DNA of 64,000 bases from JAGOUN01 sp040389005 (GCA_040389005.1 JAZKAS010000013.1:31555-95554); one strand, 5' to 3'; positions 27,343 through 37,325 are shown, numbered from the stretch's first letter. Translations and numbers: made by a program. The notes: generated from the sequence alone by a model not told the origin.

Positions 27343-27427
27343 CATCCCAGCGTCAGCCATACTATAATAGCCGGCTTTGTTTTCCGGCTTAACCTCCCTA
27401 TTTAAGGGATCAGAGAGTAAATTGCTT

Positions 27428-29326
27428 ATGAGTATGAAATCGCCGAACACCGAACCTGTCTATATTGAATCCGAAAACCAGGCTGAAAGCAGCCCGTCGC
27501 AACTTAAGTTGTTGATTACACGAGGAAAAGAGCAAGGCTATCTCACGTATTCTGACGTCCATGATAACTTGCCTTCGCATGTCGTTGAAGCAGAAGAAAT
27601 CGAAGAATTTATCCATCGTATTGAAGATATGGGGATCCGGGTGCATGAAACTGCGCCGGATGCTGATCAATTATTGTTGTCAGACGAAGTATCGGGCGAT
27701 GATGGTGACGACGGCTCAGGCGGTATTTCGATCGATGAGTCAGATTTAAATTATCGCACCTCAGACCCTGTTCGTATGTACATGCGTGAAATGGGTACTG
27801 TTGAGTTGCTCACGCGCCAGGGCGAAATTGTTATTGCGAAGCGTATCGAAGAAGGCATCAAGCAAGTCACGCAATCTTTGGCAACACAACCTTTGGTGGT
27901 TGCACAATTATTAGCGCAATACGATCTTGTGGCAACAGAGCAAGTGAAGTTAGGCGATATTATCGTTGGATATAGTTATCAAGAAGAAGAGGATTTATCA
28001 GAAACACCTCCGGGAGACATTATCGCGGTAGAAGCGGTGGTAGAAGATGAGTTGGTAGTCATTCCTGATGATGAAGATGAAGTCGCTGTTGTTGCTGAAG
28101 AAGATACTGGACCCGATCCGATTGTTGCCGCAGAACATTTTGAAGAATTGCGTAAACGACATAAAAAAGTCATTGATGCCGAATTAAAACATGGCAAAAC
28201 ACACAAAACGACAAAAAAATTGTGTGAAGCAATGGCGGAAGAATTTTTACAATTCCGATTAGCGCCACGCCAAATCAATTTGTTGATTGCATTAATGCGC
28301 AACATGTTAGAAGAAGTGCGTAAGCAAGAACGTCAAATTATGAAACTTTGCGTTAAGCAAGGAAAAATGGCGCGAAAAACATTCGTTACCACATTACCAA
28401 AAAATGAAACTAATTTGGAATGGATGGATAATTTAATTAAAAAAGATCCTGCGAATGCAGACGCATTGTTGAAAGTAAAACCTGAAGTTTTAAAAGCACA
28501 AAATCGATTGATCGCGATGGAAGAGCGCACGCGCTTAACCGTCACCGAAATTAAAGAAATTAATCGTCGCATGTCGATTGGTGAAGCAAAATCACGTCGT
28601 GCGAAAAAAGAAATGGTTGAAGCGAATTTGCGATTAGTCATTTCAATCGCGAAAAAATATACCAATCGCGGATTACAATTCTTGGATTTAATTCAAGAAG
28701 GAAATATTGGATTGATGAAAGCTGTAGATAAATTTGAATATCGCCGCGGTTATAAATTTTCAACCTACGCCACTTGGTGGATTCGACAAGCGATCACCCG
28801 ATCAATCGCCGATCAAGCGCGTACCATTCGTATTCCTGTACACATGATTGAAACGATTAATAAACTTAATCGCATTTCACGCCAAGTGTTACAGGAGACA
28901 GGATTAGAACCCACGCCTGAAGAACTCGCAAAACGCATGGAAATGCCGGAAGATAAAATTCGCAAAGTGCTTAAAATTGCCAAAGAACCGATCTCTATGG
29001 AAACTCCGATCGGCGACGGCGAAGACGATTCACACTTAGGCGATTTCATTGAAGACGTTGGCGCACAATCGCCAATCGATTGCGCTACTCACGAAGGATT
29101 GGGCGAAGCCACTCGCAACGTACTCAGTGGTCTCACCCCGCGTGAAGCCAAAGTATTGCGTATGCGGTTTGGTATTAACATGAATACTGACCATACCCTT
29201 GAAGAAGTCGGTAAACAATTTGACGTGACTCGTGAACGGATCCGACAAATTGAAGCTAAGGCATTGCGTAAACTACGTCATCCTTCGCGCTCAGAACAGT
29301 TGCGCAGCTTCTTAGAAGAAGATTGA
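27428..29326 (+). CDS. rpoD: RNA polymerase sigma-70 factor
   Basis: The housekeeping sigma factor has about 632 residues. I chose ATG 27428 over TTG 27377, since the latter lies in a palindrome-bearing leader and family proteins start with region 1.1. Region 1.2 (SDPVRMYMREMGTVELLT), the long non-conserved insert, region 2 (QFLDLIQEGNIGLMKAVDKF, then STYATWWIRQAITRS), region 3 (PVHMIETINKLNRISRQ) and region 4 (TLEEVGKQFDVTRERIRQIE) are all intact. It recognises -10/-35 promoters. A tRNA gene follows. Confidence 0.97.
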   Translation: MSMKSPNTEPVYIESENQAESSPSQLKLLITRGKEQGYLTYSDVHDNLPSHVVEAEEIEEFIHRIEDMGIRVHETAPDADQLLLSDEVSGDDGDDGSGGISIDESDLNYRTSDPVRMYMREMGTVELLTRQGEIVIAKRIEEGIKQVTQSLATQPLVVAQLLAQYDLVATEQVKLGDIIVGYSYQEEEDLSETPPGDIIAVEAVVEDELVVIPDDEDEVAVVAEEDTGPDPIVAAEHFEELRKRHKKVIDAELKHGKTHKTTKKLCEAMAEEFLQFRLAPRQINLLIALMRNMLEEVRKQERQIMKLCVKQGKMARKTFVTTLPKNETNLEWMDNLIKKDPANADALLKVKPEVLKAQNRLIAMEERTRLTVTEIKEINRRMSIGEAKSRRAKKEMVEANLRLVISIAKKYTNRGLQFLDLIQEGNIGLMKAVDKFEYRRGYKFSTYATWWIRQAITRSIADQARTIRIPVHMIETINKLNRISRQVLQETGLEPTPEELAKRMEMPEDKIRKVLKIAKEPISMETPIGDGEDDSHLGDFIEDVGAQSPIDCATHEGLGEATRNVLSGLTPREAKVLRMRFGINMNTDHTLEEVGKQFDVTRERIRQIEAKALRKLRHPSRSEQLRSFLEED

Positions 29327-29336
29327 TCTTTTTATC

Positions 29337-29365
29337 AAGCGAGATTTTATGTTAGAATCTCGCTT
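29337..29365. terminator. Hairpin between rpoD and the tRNA gene
   Basis: A perfect 10-base inverted repeat (AAGCGAGATT at 29337-29346 and AATCTCGCTT at 29356-29365) with a 9-base loop follows rpoD. No T-run comes after it, so it may be an RNA-processing or weak termination signal ahead of the tRNA. Confidence 0.5.
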
Positions 29366-29376
29366 CATCCTCAAAA

Positions 29377-29453
<77 letters not shown>

Positions 29454-29523
29454 TTATTTAGCTTATCAAACTCACCCTTATCACGCTTATAGCAGCATTT
29501 AATCTATACATATATTCCAAATC

Positions 29524-29540
29524 ATAACACTATGTGTTAT
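29524..29540. promoter_or_regulatory. Operator-like palindrome before the HigBA-type module
   Basis: ATAACAC and GTGTTAT form a perfect 7-base inverted repeat with a TAT centre (29524-29540), ahead of AGGGAG and the ATG at 29563. The HTH antitoxin downstream likely binds it. Confidence 0.5.
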
Positions 29541-29562
29541 AAAATAGGGAGCGCTATTGCTT

Positions 29563-29936
29563 ATGAGGATTTTTAAACATATTAGTTTTGATCGTTGGGC
29601 ATTATCCGAAAATTTAACGGATACAGTTTTATTGAAAGCAGTTAAAGAAATGGAAAGCGGTCTTTATGAGGCTAATTTGGGCAGCGGGTTATACAAAAAA
29701 CGCATTGCCATGCCGGGAAGAGGCAAAAGCGGTGGTTACAGGGTATTGATTGCGTGTCAGTGGCATGAGACAGCTTTTTTCTATATGGTTTTTCTAAAAA
29801 TGAACGAGACAATATCACTGATAATGAAAAAAAAGTTTATCGAGATTTTGCGAAAGATTTATTGAGCTTAGATTGGATGGGCATAAAAAAAGTGTTAAGT
29901 AATGGTAAATTTATTGAGGTGCTGCAATATGACTAA
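29563..29936 (+). pseudogene. RelE/HigB-type toxin gene with frameshift
   Basis: The first frame gives the family N-terminus and centre (RWALSENLTD, EANLGSGLYKKRIAMPGRGK and SGGYRVLI). After the six-T run at about 29775 it changes register. The correct continuation, LYGFSKNERDNITDNEKK through to the stop at 29934-29936, lies in another frame and overlaps the antitoxin start. One extra or two fewer T residues would restore it. It is either a true inactivating frameshift, a sequencing slip in a homopolymer, or a phase-variable site. Confidence 0.8.
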
Positions 29937-30234
29937 TCGTTTAATGAATACAGCGCATGAAATAGCATGTGACTTATATGAAGCGGGTATTATTGATGCC
30001 ATTACTTTGCGTGAATATGATGCGTTAATACTTGCGCCAGTCAATGAGTTGAGTCCAAAAGAAATTAAGCAGCTTCGTTTGCGAGAGAAAGTCAGTCAGG
30101 CAGTGTTTGCTTTGTACTTGAATATCAGCTTGTCAACAATCAGGCAGTGGGAGCAGGGAGAAAAGCATCCTAGAGGAACATCGTTGAAACTTTTAAATAT
30201 TATTCAAAGAAAAGGGCTGGAAGCGCTCGCATAG
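29929..30234 (+). CDS. HigA/NadS-type HTH antitoxin
   Basis: The product is a 101-residue antitoxin with the start ATG at 29929 overlapping the toxin's C-terminal codons. A flexible N-terminal half is followed by an XRE helix-turn-helix (KVSQAVFALYLNISLSTIRQ, about residues 55-75) and the typical end QWEQGEKHPRGTSLKLLNI. It would bind the toxin and the upstream palindrome. The antitoxin is intact although the toxin frame is broken. Confidence 0.85.
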   Translation: MTNRLMNTAHEIACDLYEAGIIDAITLREYDALILAPVNELSPKEIKQLRLREKVSQAVFALYLNISLSTIRQWEQGEKHPRGTSLKLLNIIQRKGLEALA

Positions 30235-30312
30235 TTTTTTCTTTTCCAAATATAATTATAGTAAATAGAGATTTTCTTGTTAATCATAAGTTTTCGGATA
30301 ACCCAAATGCCT

Positions 30313-30503
30313 GGTTATTATAAGGCAAGGGGTTTTATAATGTCGTTCAATAAAGGGGTCAAGTGCTAAGACGACATTTGATTTAATCTAAAATTTACCT
30401 ATTTTTCATTTGAAAAGGGATCTGATCAAACTTTTATAACCTTAGTTAAATCATTAATAAATGTCATTTTAGCACTTGACTCCTTTGCCTCATAATAACG
30501 ACC
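30313..30503. repeat. Palindromic repeat, left copy
   Basis: The core AAAGGGGTCAAGTGCTAA (30352-30369) is repeated inverted as TTAGCACTTGACTCCTTT (30469-30486) with one mismatch, and the pairing continues inward (GACATTT/AAATGTC). An outer pair, GGTTATTATAAGGCAAGG with CCTTTGCCTCATAATAACGACC, extends it to about 190 bases. It has no ORF and resembles a REPIN or MITE. A shorter same-orientation copy lies at 55701-55776. Confidence 0.75.
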
Positions 30504-30517
30504 TTGATGGATAAACT

Positions 30518-30760
30518 TTGACGTTGGCAAGTATTGTACTTGCATGGTATGGTCGTTATCATAAATCTTCATCAAGAAAAACTGATAATATCATTCAATT
30601 ATTCTTTGAAAAAATTCCTGAATTGCCAGAAATGATGCGGTCTAAATTTTCAGCATCTTCTATTGAAAGTATGCATGGTCTTGAACAGATGGCAGGGTTA
30701 CTTTTTAATAAGTTACCAGAACCATCAGAAAAAGATTATTTTGATTTTTTTCCTTTCTAA
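30518..30760 (+). pseudogene. Probable C-terminal fragment of an unknown gene
   Basis: This 80-residue frame starts only with TTG and has no ribosome-binding site. It looks like the tail of a longer protein (PELPEMMRSKFSASSIESMH, then LPEPSEKDYFDFFPF). It begins right after the palindromic repeat, which may have interrupted the original gene. I do not recognise the family. Confidence 0.35.
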
Positions 30761-30920
30761 GAAACTATTTACTTAAATTTGGAAAGAGTATGGTAATCTA
30801 CCCCTGCCCTTTTCTCGATTAGTAAACTACAATCAACCTACCTGATTCTTTTAATAATGTGGTCTTTTTTGGCAAAACATTGGAGCCATCAATTTGATGA
30901 TTCTTGAAATAATTTGAATA

Positions 30921-31727
30921 TTAATTTTTAAAGTTTTTTTCCATTTTTTCATTGACGGTGGAGATGATAGTAACTGCTGAGATTACTCTTAATATTCTTG
31001 GTGTTGACCCTTTGAAAAAACCGTATATTCCTTCTGCATTAAATATTTTTTTTGCTGCCTGAGTAAGAGATATTTGTCTGTATTCAACGTTCATTTGTTG
31101 TTCAATCTTTGCCGTGTCTAGTGGTTGAGATGCAAAAGCTGCAATTGCGCCAGCCAGCAGTTTAGACGCAATTGATGCACTCCAGTCACTGTCGAAATGG
31201 TTATCAAGGTTTTTTTTCAAAATCGGCACTAATGCAAAAAAACCACAAGTATATATTCCATCTCTTGCCATCGTTCCAAGCAGTCCCGTCGATAAAACAG
31301 CGTAACCATTTTTTTTTATAAGCTTTTTGTATGTTGCTAAGAAATCTGATCCATGAGTCACTTGTCTTGTTCGGATAAACTCTAATGGACCACTGAGCAT
31401 GGATGGTATGCTACCTCCTATCAGCGCTGACAAAACAAGTTGAAGACTATAATTTTTTGACTCATTATTACTTGCATAACTATTTTGAAACGAAGTTGCC
31501 AGGGATATGCGTAATGCAATTAAGGGAACCATGGTTATCATATTGGAAGCTAAACCTTGATAGAGACCCTGTCGCTGTAATACAGGCGTAAAGTTTCGCT
31601 GTATACGAGTTTTTATTACCCACAAGGGGTGGTTGGCAGAAACTTCCGCTATTCCAGCGACTATCCCAGAAAATAAAGCTTGTCTAAATGTAATCTGTTC
31701 TTGACGATTCTTAGTATTATTCAGCAT
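30921..31727 (-). CDS. Mitochondrial carrier (SLC25) family protein, copy 1
   Basis: This 268-residue protein is built like a eukaryotic mitochondrial carrier, with three ~90-residue repeats of two helices. Signature motifs are PLWVIK (P34-K39, first Asp/Glu replaced by Trp), PLEFIR (P114-R119) and PLDTAK (P202-K207), each ending an odd helix, plus YGFFKGSTPRILR after the third. The start at 31727 overlaps the AspH-like gene by 11 bases and is last in a four-gene operon. Such carriers move metabolites across the inner mitochondrial membrane and are very rare in bacteria; the Legionella effector LncP is the known case. The substrate is unknown. Confidence 0.85.
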   Translation of the reverse strand: MLNNTKNRQEQITFRQALFSGIVAGIAEVSANHPLWVIKTRIQRNFTPVLQRQGLYQGLASNMITMVPLIALRISLATSFQNSYASNNESKNYSLQLVLSALIGGSIPSMLSGPLEFIRTRQVTHGSDFLATYKKLIKKNGYAVLSTGLLGTMARDGIYTCGFFALVPILKKNLDNHFDSDWSASIASKLLAGAIAAFASQPLDTAKIEQQMNVEYRQISLTQAAKKIFNAEGIYGFFKGSTPRILRVISAVTIISTVNEKMEKNFKN

Positions 31728-32466
31728 GTTTATAAAACTCAGGCATAATATATTTAAGTGCCATAATTTCATCTTGCGTTAATATTGGGTTCCAAACATC
31801 GACAATTAAGACAATGCGTATTTCTGAGCTTTTATTCCATACTTCATGTTCAAAAGAATCATCAAAAACAATACATTTTCCTTCTTGCCATGGCCTCGTT
31901 TCATCGCCAACTCGAATAACCGCTTCTTTAGGGGTGACTATGCCTAAGTGGGTGCGTAATTTAAAATTATGTGGTCCGCAATGTGGCTTTATATGAATTC
32001 CTGGCGTCATTGCTGAGAAGTAAGTGCGACCTGCAATATTCACGCCATTAATCTGATCGAGAACTTTTGCTGTTAATGGGCAACGCTGAAGATTTTTCGA
32101 AATTTCTTCACCGTTTTTGTAAAAAAAGAAAGTGTTCCAAGTACCATAACCCGCTAAATCATCATTTTCTGGATGTACATCCATTAATTCAGATTGAAAA
32201 ATAGATAAGGCCTCTTTCTTTATATCTTGAAAATTAGCTTCCAAAATTTTTACCCAACTATATTGATTCGGATCATGCCAGGCTTTAGCATCTTCGTCCC
32301 TCACATAACACGCTGGAAATTGCATTGGATCAGTATCAGCTTTATCTGCGCGTCTACCTAACGTTAACATATCAAAAATATTTTTTAAGCTGGTTTCCGC
32401 AACATTATTTTTATGACACCACTGCCTTAATAAAGCTGTTTTTTCATTCATATCAAATTCGTTCAT
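31717..32466 (-). CDS. Aspartyl/asparaginyl β-hydroxylase-type Fe(II)/2OG dioxygenase
   Basis: The 249-residue product has the AspH core: GIHIKPHCGPHNFKLRTHLG with the first metal His (H162), RPWQEGKCIVFDDSFEHEVW with the second (H207), and R217 for 2-oxoglutarate. It should hydroxylate an Asp/Asn-like or other carboxylate substrate using O2 and 2-oxoglutarate. It lies 8 bases after the asparagine synthase gene, whose product could supply the amide. No signal peptide is present, so it acts in the cytoplasm unless secreted. Confidence 0.88.
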   Translation of the reverse strand: MNEFDMNEKTALLRQWCHKNNVAETSLKNIFDMLTLGRRADKADTDPMQFPACYVRDEDAKAWHDPNQYSWVKILEANFQDIKKEALSIFQSELMDVHPENDDLAGYGTWNTFFFYKNGEEISKNLQRCPLTAKVLDQINGVNIAGRTYFSAMTPGIHIKPHCGPHNFKLRTHLGIVTPKEAVIRVGDETRPWQEGKCIVFDDSFEHEVWNKSSEIRIVLIVDVWNPILTQDEIMALKYIMPEFYKHAE

Positions 32467-32474
32467 TTTTCCAC

Positions 32475-34265
32475 CTATAATTTAAAGGAGTTATCTGATT
32501 TTTTTAACCACATTTCTAAAATCATCACTGACCATAGAATATCAGCCACTTGATTATTTGGTTCTTTAATTTGCCGAGACATTAGTTTTTGAATAACTGT
32601 ATGGTCAAAAAATCCTCGGTTAATAAAAGATTGACTCGTAAGCGTATCATGCATAATTTGAAAAAGGATATGCTTTTCATTTAACATGGCAGTAATAGGT
32701 AAAGTGAAGGGTTGTTTTGGTCGATTAATAATTGATTCAGGAAGAAGAGATCTAGCTGCTTGGTAAATTACTTTTTTGACATTTGTTTTATCTAAGAGAT
32801 AATTATCAGGTAAAGCCTTATAAAGAGAAGATATTTTTGGCTGACAAAACGGAATGCGTACTTCGACAGCATGAGCCATACTAAGATGGTCAACTCTGCG
32901 TAAAATATAAGAGGTAAATCGTTCGCTTTGATCAAACTCAAGAAGTGCTTTAAGTCGACTATTTTTCGTAATAGCACTACGATTAATCTTTTTGCTTGCA
33001 TTTTCTAAAATAGAACTTTGTTTTTTTAAGAAATTTGTATATGAGTTACTATATACGGAGTTACGAATTTCAAGAGTTGTAGCACACATAACATCAAAAT
33101 ATTTTTTCAACCAGTTGTGATCTACGTCAAAAGTTGCTTTTCTAAATCTATCATATCCACCAAAAAATTCATCCGCACCTTCTCCCGTCATGGCTACTTT
33201 AAATCCAGCTTCATGAACAGCTTTAAATAATGCATAGGTACTTAAAGAGTGAGGGGCGGAATTGGGTTGGCCTAAGTGTTTAATTGTTTGATCTAAAATA
33301 GATGGAAATTCAGATTCTTTAATTAATACTTGATTATATTTAATGCCACAATAATCAGCGACTTCTTTTGCGAAATGCCGCTCGTCAGATGGCCAATTTC
33401 CTTCATATGCAATATTGAAGCATTCAAGGCGATTGTTATATTTCGAAGCAAGTGCTGTTAATAAGCTAGAATCCAGACCTCCACTCGTGACCAAGCAAAT
33501 AGGAACATCAGCTTGTAACATTTGATGAACTTCTTTTTCAAGTAGCTCTCTAAGAAAATCCCCAGTATCAACAAGGTTCATACTTGTAAAATTTACAACA
33601 AGCTTGGATTGATAAGTTTGTTTTTCAAGAAGTCCTTGTTTCGTTTTCTTTAAAAGAGTGTTAGGTCCAACGCAATAAATTTTTTCAAAAAACGTATTGT
33701 TGTGCCATATTGAACGACCAATTAAGTACTCATTAATTGCATTTTGTCTTATATTTTTTAAAATTGGAAACTCAAAAAGAGCCGAGAGTTCAGATGCAAA
33801 AAAAAGTGTGTCAGTTTTCTCATCTAGATAATAGTAAACAGATTTCATCGAACAATTATCACTACACAGCAAGAGTTTTTGTTCTTTTGATTCATCAACG
33901 ATGGCAATAATAAACATGCCGTCAAGGTGCTCAACAAATGTATCGCCATAGAGTTCATACATCGGCAAAATGACGGATCCATCACAGTCATCACTAATAG
34001 AATATCCCTTTGTCGCAAGATGTTTCTTAAGTTCTTTGTGATTATAAATTTCGCCATTATAAACAGCGTATGTTTTTCTCAGAGAAAAAGGTTGTTTTCC
34101 ACCATCAAGGCCTTGGATAGCCAGACGGTTGTTTCCTAAACCCCATCCATCTCCAAAAATATACGATTGTTGATCGGGCCCACCAAAAATTTGATTTTGC
34201 GTAGCACGCTCAATAACGTCCTTACTTAAGTTTTGATTGCCGAAATAACCTAAAATGCGACACAT
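32475..34265 (-). CDS. asnB: Asparagine synthase (glutamine-hydrolysing) family protein
   Basis: The 596-residue product has an N-terminal glutaminase domain with the nucleophile Cys2 (MCRILGYFG; YNGEIYNHKEL) and a C-terminal synthetase domain with the ATP loop LVTSGGLDSS and the later GEGADEFFGGYDRF. All key residues are present. It converts Asp to Asn or amidates a related acid. Relatives act in β-lactam and other natural-product pathways, so the substrate need not be aspartate. The second gene of the operon, it is followed by the hydroxylase. Confidence 0.9.
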   Translation of the reverse strand: MCRILGYFGNQNLSKDVIERATQNQIFGGPDQQSYIFGDGWGLGNNRLAIQGLDGGKQPFSLRKTYAVYNGEIYNHKELKKHLATKGYSISDDCDGSVILPMYELYGDTFVEHLDGMFIIAIVDESKEQKLLLCSDNCSMKSVYYYLDEKTDTLFFASELSALFEFPILKNIRQNAINEYLIGRSIWHNNTFFEKIYCVGPNTLLKKTKQGLLEKQTYQSKLVVNFTSMNLVDTGDFLRELLEKEVHQMLQADVPICLVTSGGLDSSLLTALASKYNNRLECFNIAYEGNWPSDERHFAKEVADYCGIKYNQVLIKESEFPSILDQTIKHLGQPNSAPHSLSTYALFKAVHEAGFKVAMTGEGADEFFGGYDRFRKATFDVDHNWLKKYFDVMCATTLEIRNSVYSNSYTNFLKKQSSILENASKKINRSAITKNSRLKALLEFDQSERFTSYILRRVDHLSMAHAVEVRIPFCQPKISSLYKALPDNYLLDKTNVKKVIYQAARSLLPESIINRPKQPFTLPITAMLNEKHILFQIMHDTLTSQSFINRGFFDHTVIQKLMSRQIKEPNNQVADILWSVMILEMWLKKSDNSFKL

Positions 34266-34278
34266 AGTCAGTTCCTAT

Positions 34279-35160
34279 CTATTTTGATTGCGTAGCTGCA
34301 GGAAAATATTTTTTAACCATTTCCAAAACAATAGAGGCTTGTCTTGCCATGCGCATTCCTTCTTTAGCCGTTGTTGGCGAACCGTGTTCTGATAAAACCG
34401 AATTACCTGTTTTCAAGTAAACGGGGGATGCAACACGAACAATTTCAGGGGCTTCGTATACACGAATAAAACCACCCGAGCCAATAGGATTGTCAGTGTG
34501 ACAGTCTAGTGGAATATTAATAGCTTGTCGTAAAGCCGCTAACATAGGTAACTGTAAGTCACGTGCCGGATTAATACTGTCAGCTCCTATGCTTTCTAAT
34601 AATTTTAAAGAAGCAGCGTTGCTATGTCCGCAATGGGCAGAAATTTTAAATTTTATTGCTGCGGGTAAAAAGCCATCTGTTCGCATTTTATCCAGCACCC
34701 ATAACAGCCCTTCATCATAGATTAAAAATGATTTAACCCCTAACTCTATTCCTCTTTGAATATCTTCAACGGCTCTAACAAGCTGTTCTTGGCCTCTTAA
34801 TCGATAAGCAATAGTTTTTCCCTGACTTGAGAGTGCAGTTGCGCTAGTATCATAAGAGGCTCTTGGCCCTGTGGACATGACTAGTTCAGATTCATTTTCA
34901 ACGCACAGTTGAACCATTTCTTTGATTTCATTCTGTGTATGTCTAAAGATGCCATAGGTTTCAGTAATGCGATTAATTTTGACGCCAAGTTTTTTGCTTT
35001 CGCTCAAAAGTGCTTCCATAGCTTCGATGGAGTTTACTGTTGGGATTTCTATTTTAAAGTAACTTCCATCACTAAATCGTTTTTCGGAAGTTGGCAAATG
35101 ATTAAGGTCGCCCTCAGGCAGACCAATGCTTTTCAGATAATCACGTGTTTTTTGAAACAT
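34279..35160 (-). CDS. TIM-barrel protein, U32-peptidase-like, unknown function
   Basis: The ATG at 35160 follows GAGGG and gives 293 residues (MFQKTRDYLKSIGLP). The pattern of alternating strands and helices suggests a TIM barrel, with conserved-looking ends SAHCGHSNAASLKLLES, INIPLDCHTDNPIGSGGF and VASPVYLKTGNS. The sequence recalls proteins annotated as U32 peptidases, but the Fe-S cysteine set of the UbiU/V group is not seen. It is first in the operon with the asparagine synthase, hydroxylase and carrier. I would not assign a reaction. Confidence 0.55.
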   Translation of the reverse strand: MFQKTRDYLKSIGLPEGDLNHLPTSEKRFSDGSYFKIEIPTVNSIEAMEALLSESKKLGVKINRITETYGIFRHTQNEIKEMVQLCVENESELVMSTGPRASYDTSATALSSQGKTIAYRLRGQEQLVRAVEDIQRGIELGVKSFLIYDEGLLWVLDKMRTDGFLPAAIKFKISAHCGHSNAASLKLLESIGADSINPARDLQLPMLAALRQAINIPLDCHTDNPIGSGGFIRVYEAPEIVRVASPVYLKTGNSVLSEHGSPTTAKEGMRMARQASIVLEMVKKYFPAATQSK

Positions 35161-35339
35161 TGCGCCCTCTTCGTAGAATTTGAAAATCATTTTTTTGATA
35201 CTGGCTCCTGCGCCAAGAAAGGCGGATTGTACTTAGACTATGTCAAATTTGCGAGCATTTTGTTGTTTAGAGGTTTGTGTTATTATGCTGATAATACTAT
35301 TTTTAACATTCTCTAACTTAAAGATAATACGAATACCCC

Positions 35340-37325
35340 ATGAAATACATCTCGTTGCAACAGTCAGAAAATAATGAAAATGACAAGGAAAAATCAAAAA
35401 TTGAGCTACTAAGATTGAGTGATATTCAAGATAGTTCGTCATTGAATGTCAATCGTTCCCCTTTGTTCTTACATGAAACTTCATCCTTTGATAATGACTT
35501 GGATCACTCTAACAAACCGCTGAAAGTAACTCTAGGTAATACATGTAGTTTGATGACAATACAAAACTATGATCCGTCATCTTTGTATTGGCAAAGGGCA
35601 ACGCTTTTTTTTGCTATGTTTTTTGGAATTGGATCTGCAGTTAGGCAATGGGCGGGAACCGCTGGTTTTTTTGAGAGTTGGATTTCAACTTCCTATAGCC
35701 CCATCGTTGGAGGTCTGGCAGCAATCGCACCTTGTGCTTTTTATTATGAAAATAATAAGCTTATTTTTAATCGTTTAAATCATTATTTCGAAAATAAAAT
35801 CAACAAAGAATCCTATGAAATAAATCTGCCGCACTTGGAAGATATTGGGTTGACTCAAGCCAACCCCTCGCGGTCAATAATCGCCCAAATACTGTTTGGA
35901 ACAGGTCATGCAGCCGCCGTTTTTGGTATTGTCTTTAATAGTTTTCCCACTCAGCTCAATTGGCCTGGCTTAAAAGAGACTATTTTGCTATGCCTGGTGA
36001 TCAGTAATTTTTGTTTTGGCACTGACAAAGCAAAAAAAATCGTAGATGATATGGTTGATGTCTTAGGAATTATTACTTGTAAAAAGCTAAATATTACGCT
36101 GTACGAGAGTGAATATATTTTTGAGCTGCTTCAGCATTATGAAAACATGCTCTCAAAATCAGCCTTTACACAAACATCCGACCAAAGAAGAGAAAATTTA
36201 AAACAAATCCTCAAAGTTAATACGTCATTTTCTGAAATTATTTTAAGTATTTTAAGTCATATTTGCGATATGCAAAAAGAGCTGGATGTAATAAAGAAAA
36301 ATGAAGCAAGAGCGCTGTCGCTCGAGCCAGTCGACAATGAAAATGTTCTTTCTGCTCATGAGTTGCCAATTGATTTTTCTTTAAGGCTTCATGCCACTCA
36401 ATGGCCTGGTAAAATCGGGGAGTGGGTGACGGCGGTCATCGCTAATGCCATTGTGCTGTCAAATGCTGTTTACAATGTTGCAGGTGCAGAAGGAATTTCT
36501 AAAGGTTTTGGTCTTCCATTATTCGTTGCTTATATTTTATGTGTTATCGGTCTCTTTAGTTCATTAGGACTCAATAGATTATATGCCGGACGCTTGCGAG
36601 ATAATTTTTTGACTTACTGTAGGGTGGGTGAAGTTGTTGTTTTTAGCCCTCCCCGCAATGGGCTTCTGCGGATGATTCAGTCAGTGAAATCGATTAGCCC
36701 TTTTGATTGCGCCGGTTATTTTTTAGCTATTTTACAAGCACTTTCTGGAATTTACTTTGCAAAAGAGGCATTAAAAATTTGCACATTTTTAGATTACTTG
36801 GGCGACATAGGAAAGAGTATTATTGAAATATTTTGTATGGGATCCGTCGGTTTGATGCTAACGATTACGAAAGTAGATCCAACTACTGATTTTTTGAAGA
36901 CTTGCTGGCATAAAATGAGGCAATTATTGCGCTGTGAGAGAAAAGAAGTTGCGTATGCAAACACACAGGAAGTTCGGTGCTTAGAAGCTTCAATTAATCG
37001 AACGCTGTATTTAATCAAGCTGTTATTTGATGATAGGCCTGGCTTTTTTTTACTTTCTTTTTCTTCTGAAAAGCAGAATAAGACATGGGTTCAGATTATT
37101 AATCAAGAGATGTCTACTATTATTAAACAGAATGAGGATACTCCACAAGAATCAAGAAAAGCACTCTGTTTTTATCTGCTTAATCAATATAAAACAGTAA
37201 AGGATCAATATGAGTTAAGCGTAAAAGAGGAGAACGCAAGATCGCTATGCGGTTCTTATTTTTTTTATCGACCAGTAGAAACTGATTCTAGAGGTGATCA
37301 TGTCTGGGCGCCCAATTCTGCTTGA
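35340..37325 (+). CDS. Unknown eight-helix membrane protein, paralogue A
   Basis: The 661-residue protein has an N-terminal polar region (1-70) and two sets of four hydrophobic helices (about 75-230 and 365-515) separated by a soluble segment, then a helical C-terminal domain. It is clearly paralogous to 52118-54028: both share SAIAPCAFYY or its variant, ILFGxGHAA, ETILxCLxISNFCFGxDKAKK and ILQAxSGxxFxxEAL. No domain is recognised. The gene is divergent from the U32-like operon. Function unknown. Confidence 0.7.
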   Translation: MKYISLQQSENNENDKEKSKIELLRLSDIQDSSSLNVNRSPLFLHETSSFDNDLDHSNKPLKVTLGNTCSLMTIQNYDPSSLYWQRATLFFAMFFGIGSAVRQWAGTAGFFESWISTSYSPIVGGLAAIAPCAFYYENNKLIFNRLNHYFENKINKESYEINLPHLEDIGLTQANPSRSIIAQILFGTGHAAAVFGIVFNSFPTQLNWPGLKETILLCLVISNFCFGTDKAKKIVDDMVDVLGIITCKKLNITLYESEYIFELLQHYENMLSKSAFTQTSDQRRENLKQILKVNTSFSEIILSILSHICDMQKELDVIKKNEARALSLEPVDNENVLSAHELPIDFSLRLHATQWPGKIGEWVTAVIANAIVLSNAVYNVAGAEGISKGFGLPLFVAYILCVIGLFSSLGLNRLYAGRLRDNFLTYCRVGEVVVFSPPRNGLLRMIQSVKSISPFDCAGYFLAILQALSGIYFAKEALKICTFLDYLGDIGKSIIEIFCMGSVGLMLTITKVDPTTDFLKTCWHKMRQLLRCERKEVAYANTQEVRCLEASINRTLYLIKLLFDDRPGFFLLSFSSEKQNKTWVQIINQEMSTIIKQNEDTPQESRKALCFYLLNQYKTVKDQYELSVKEENARSLCGSYFFYRPVETDSRGDHVWAPNSA

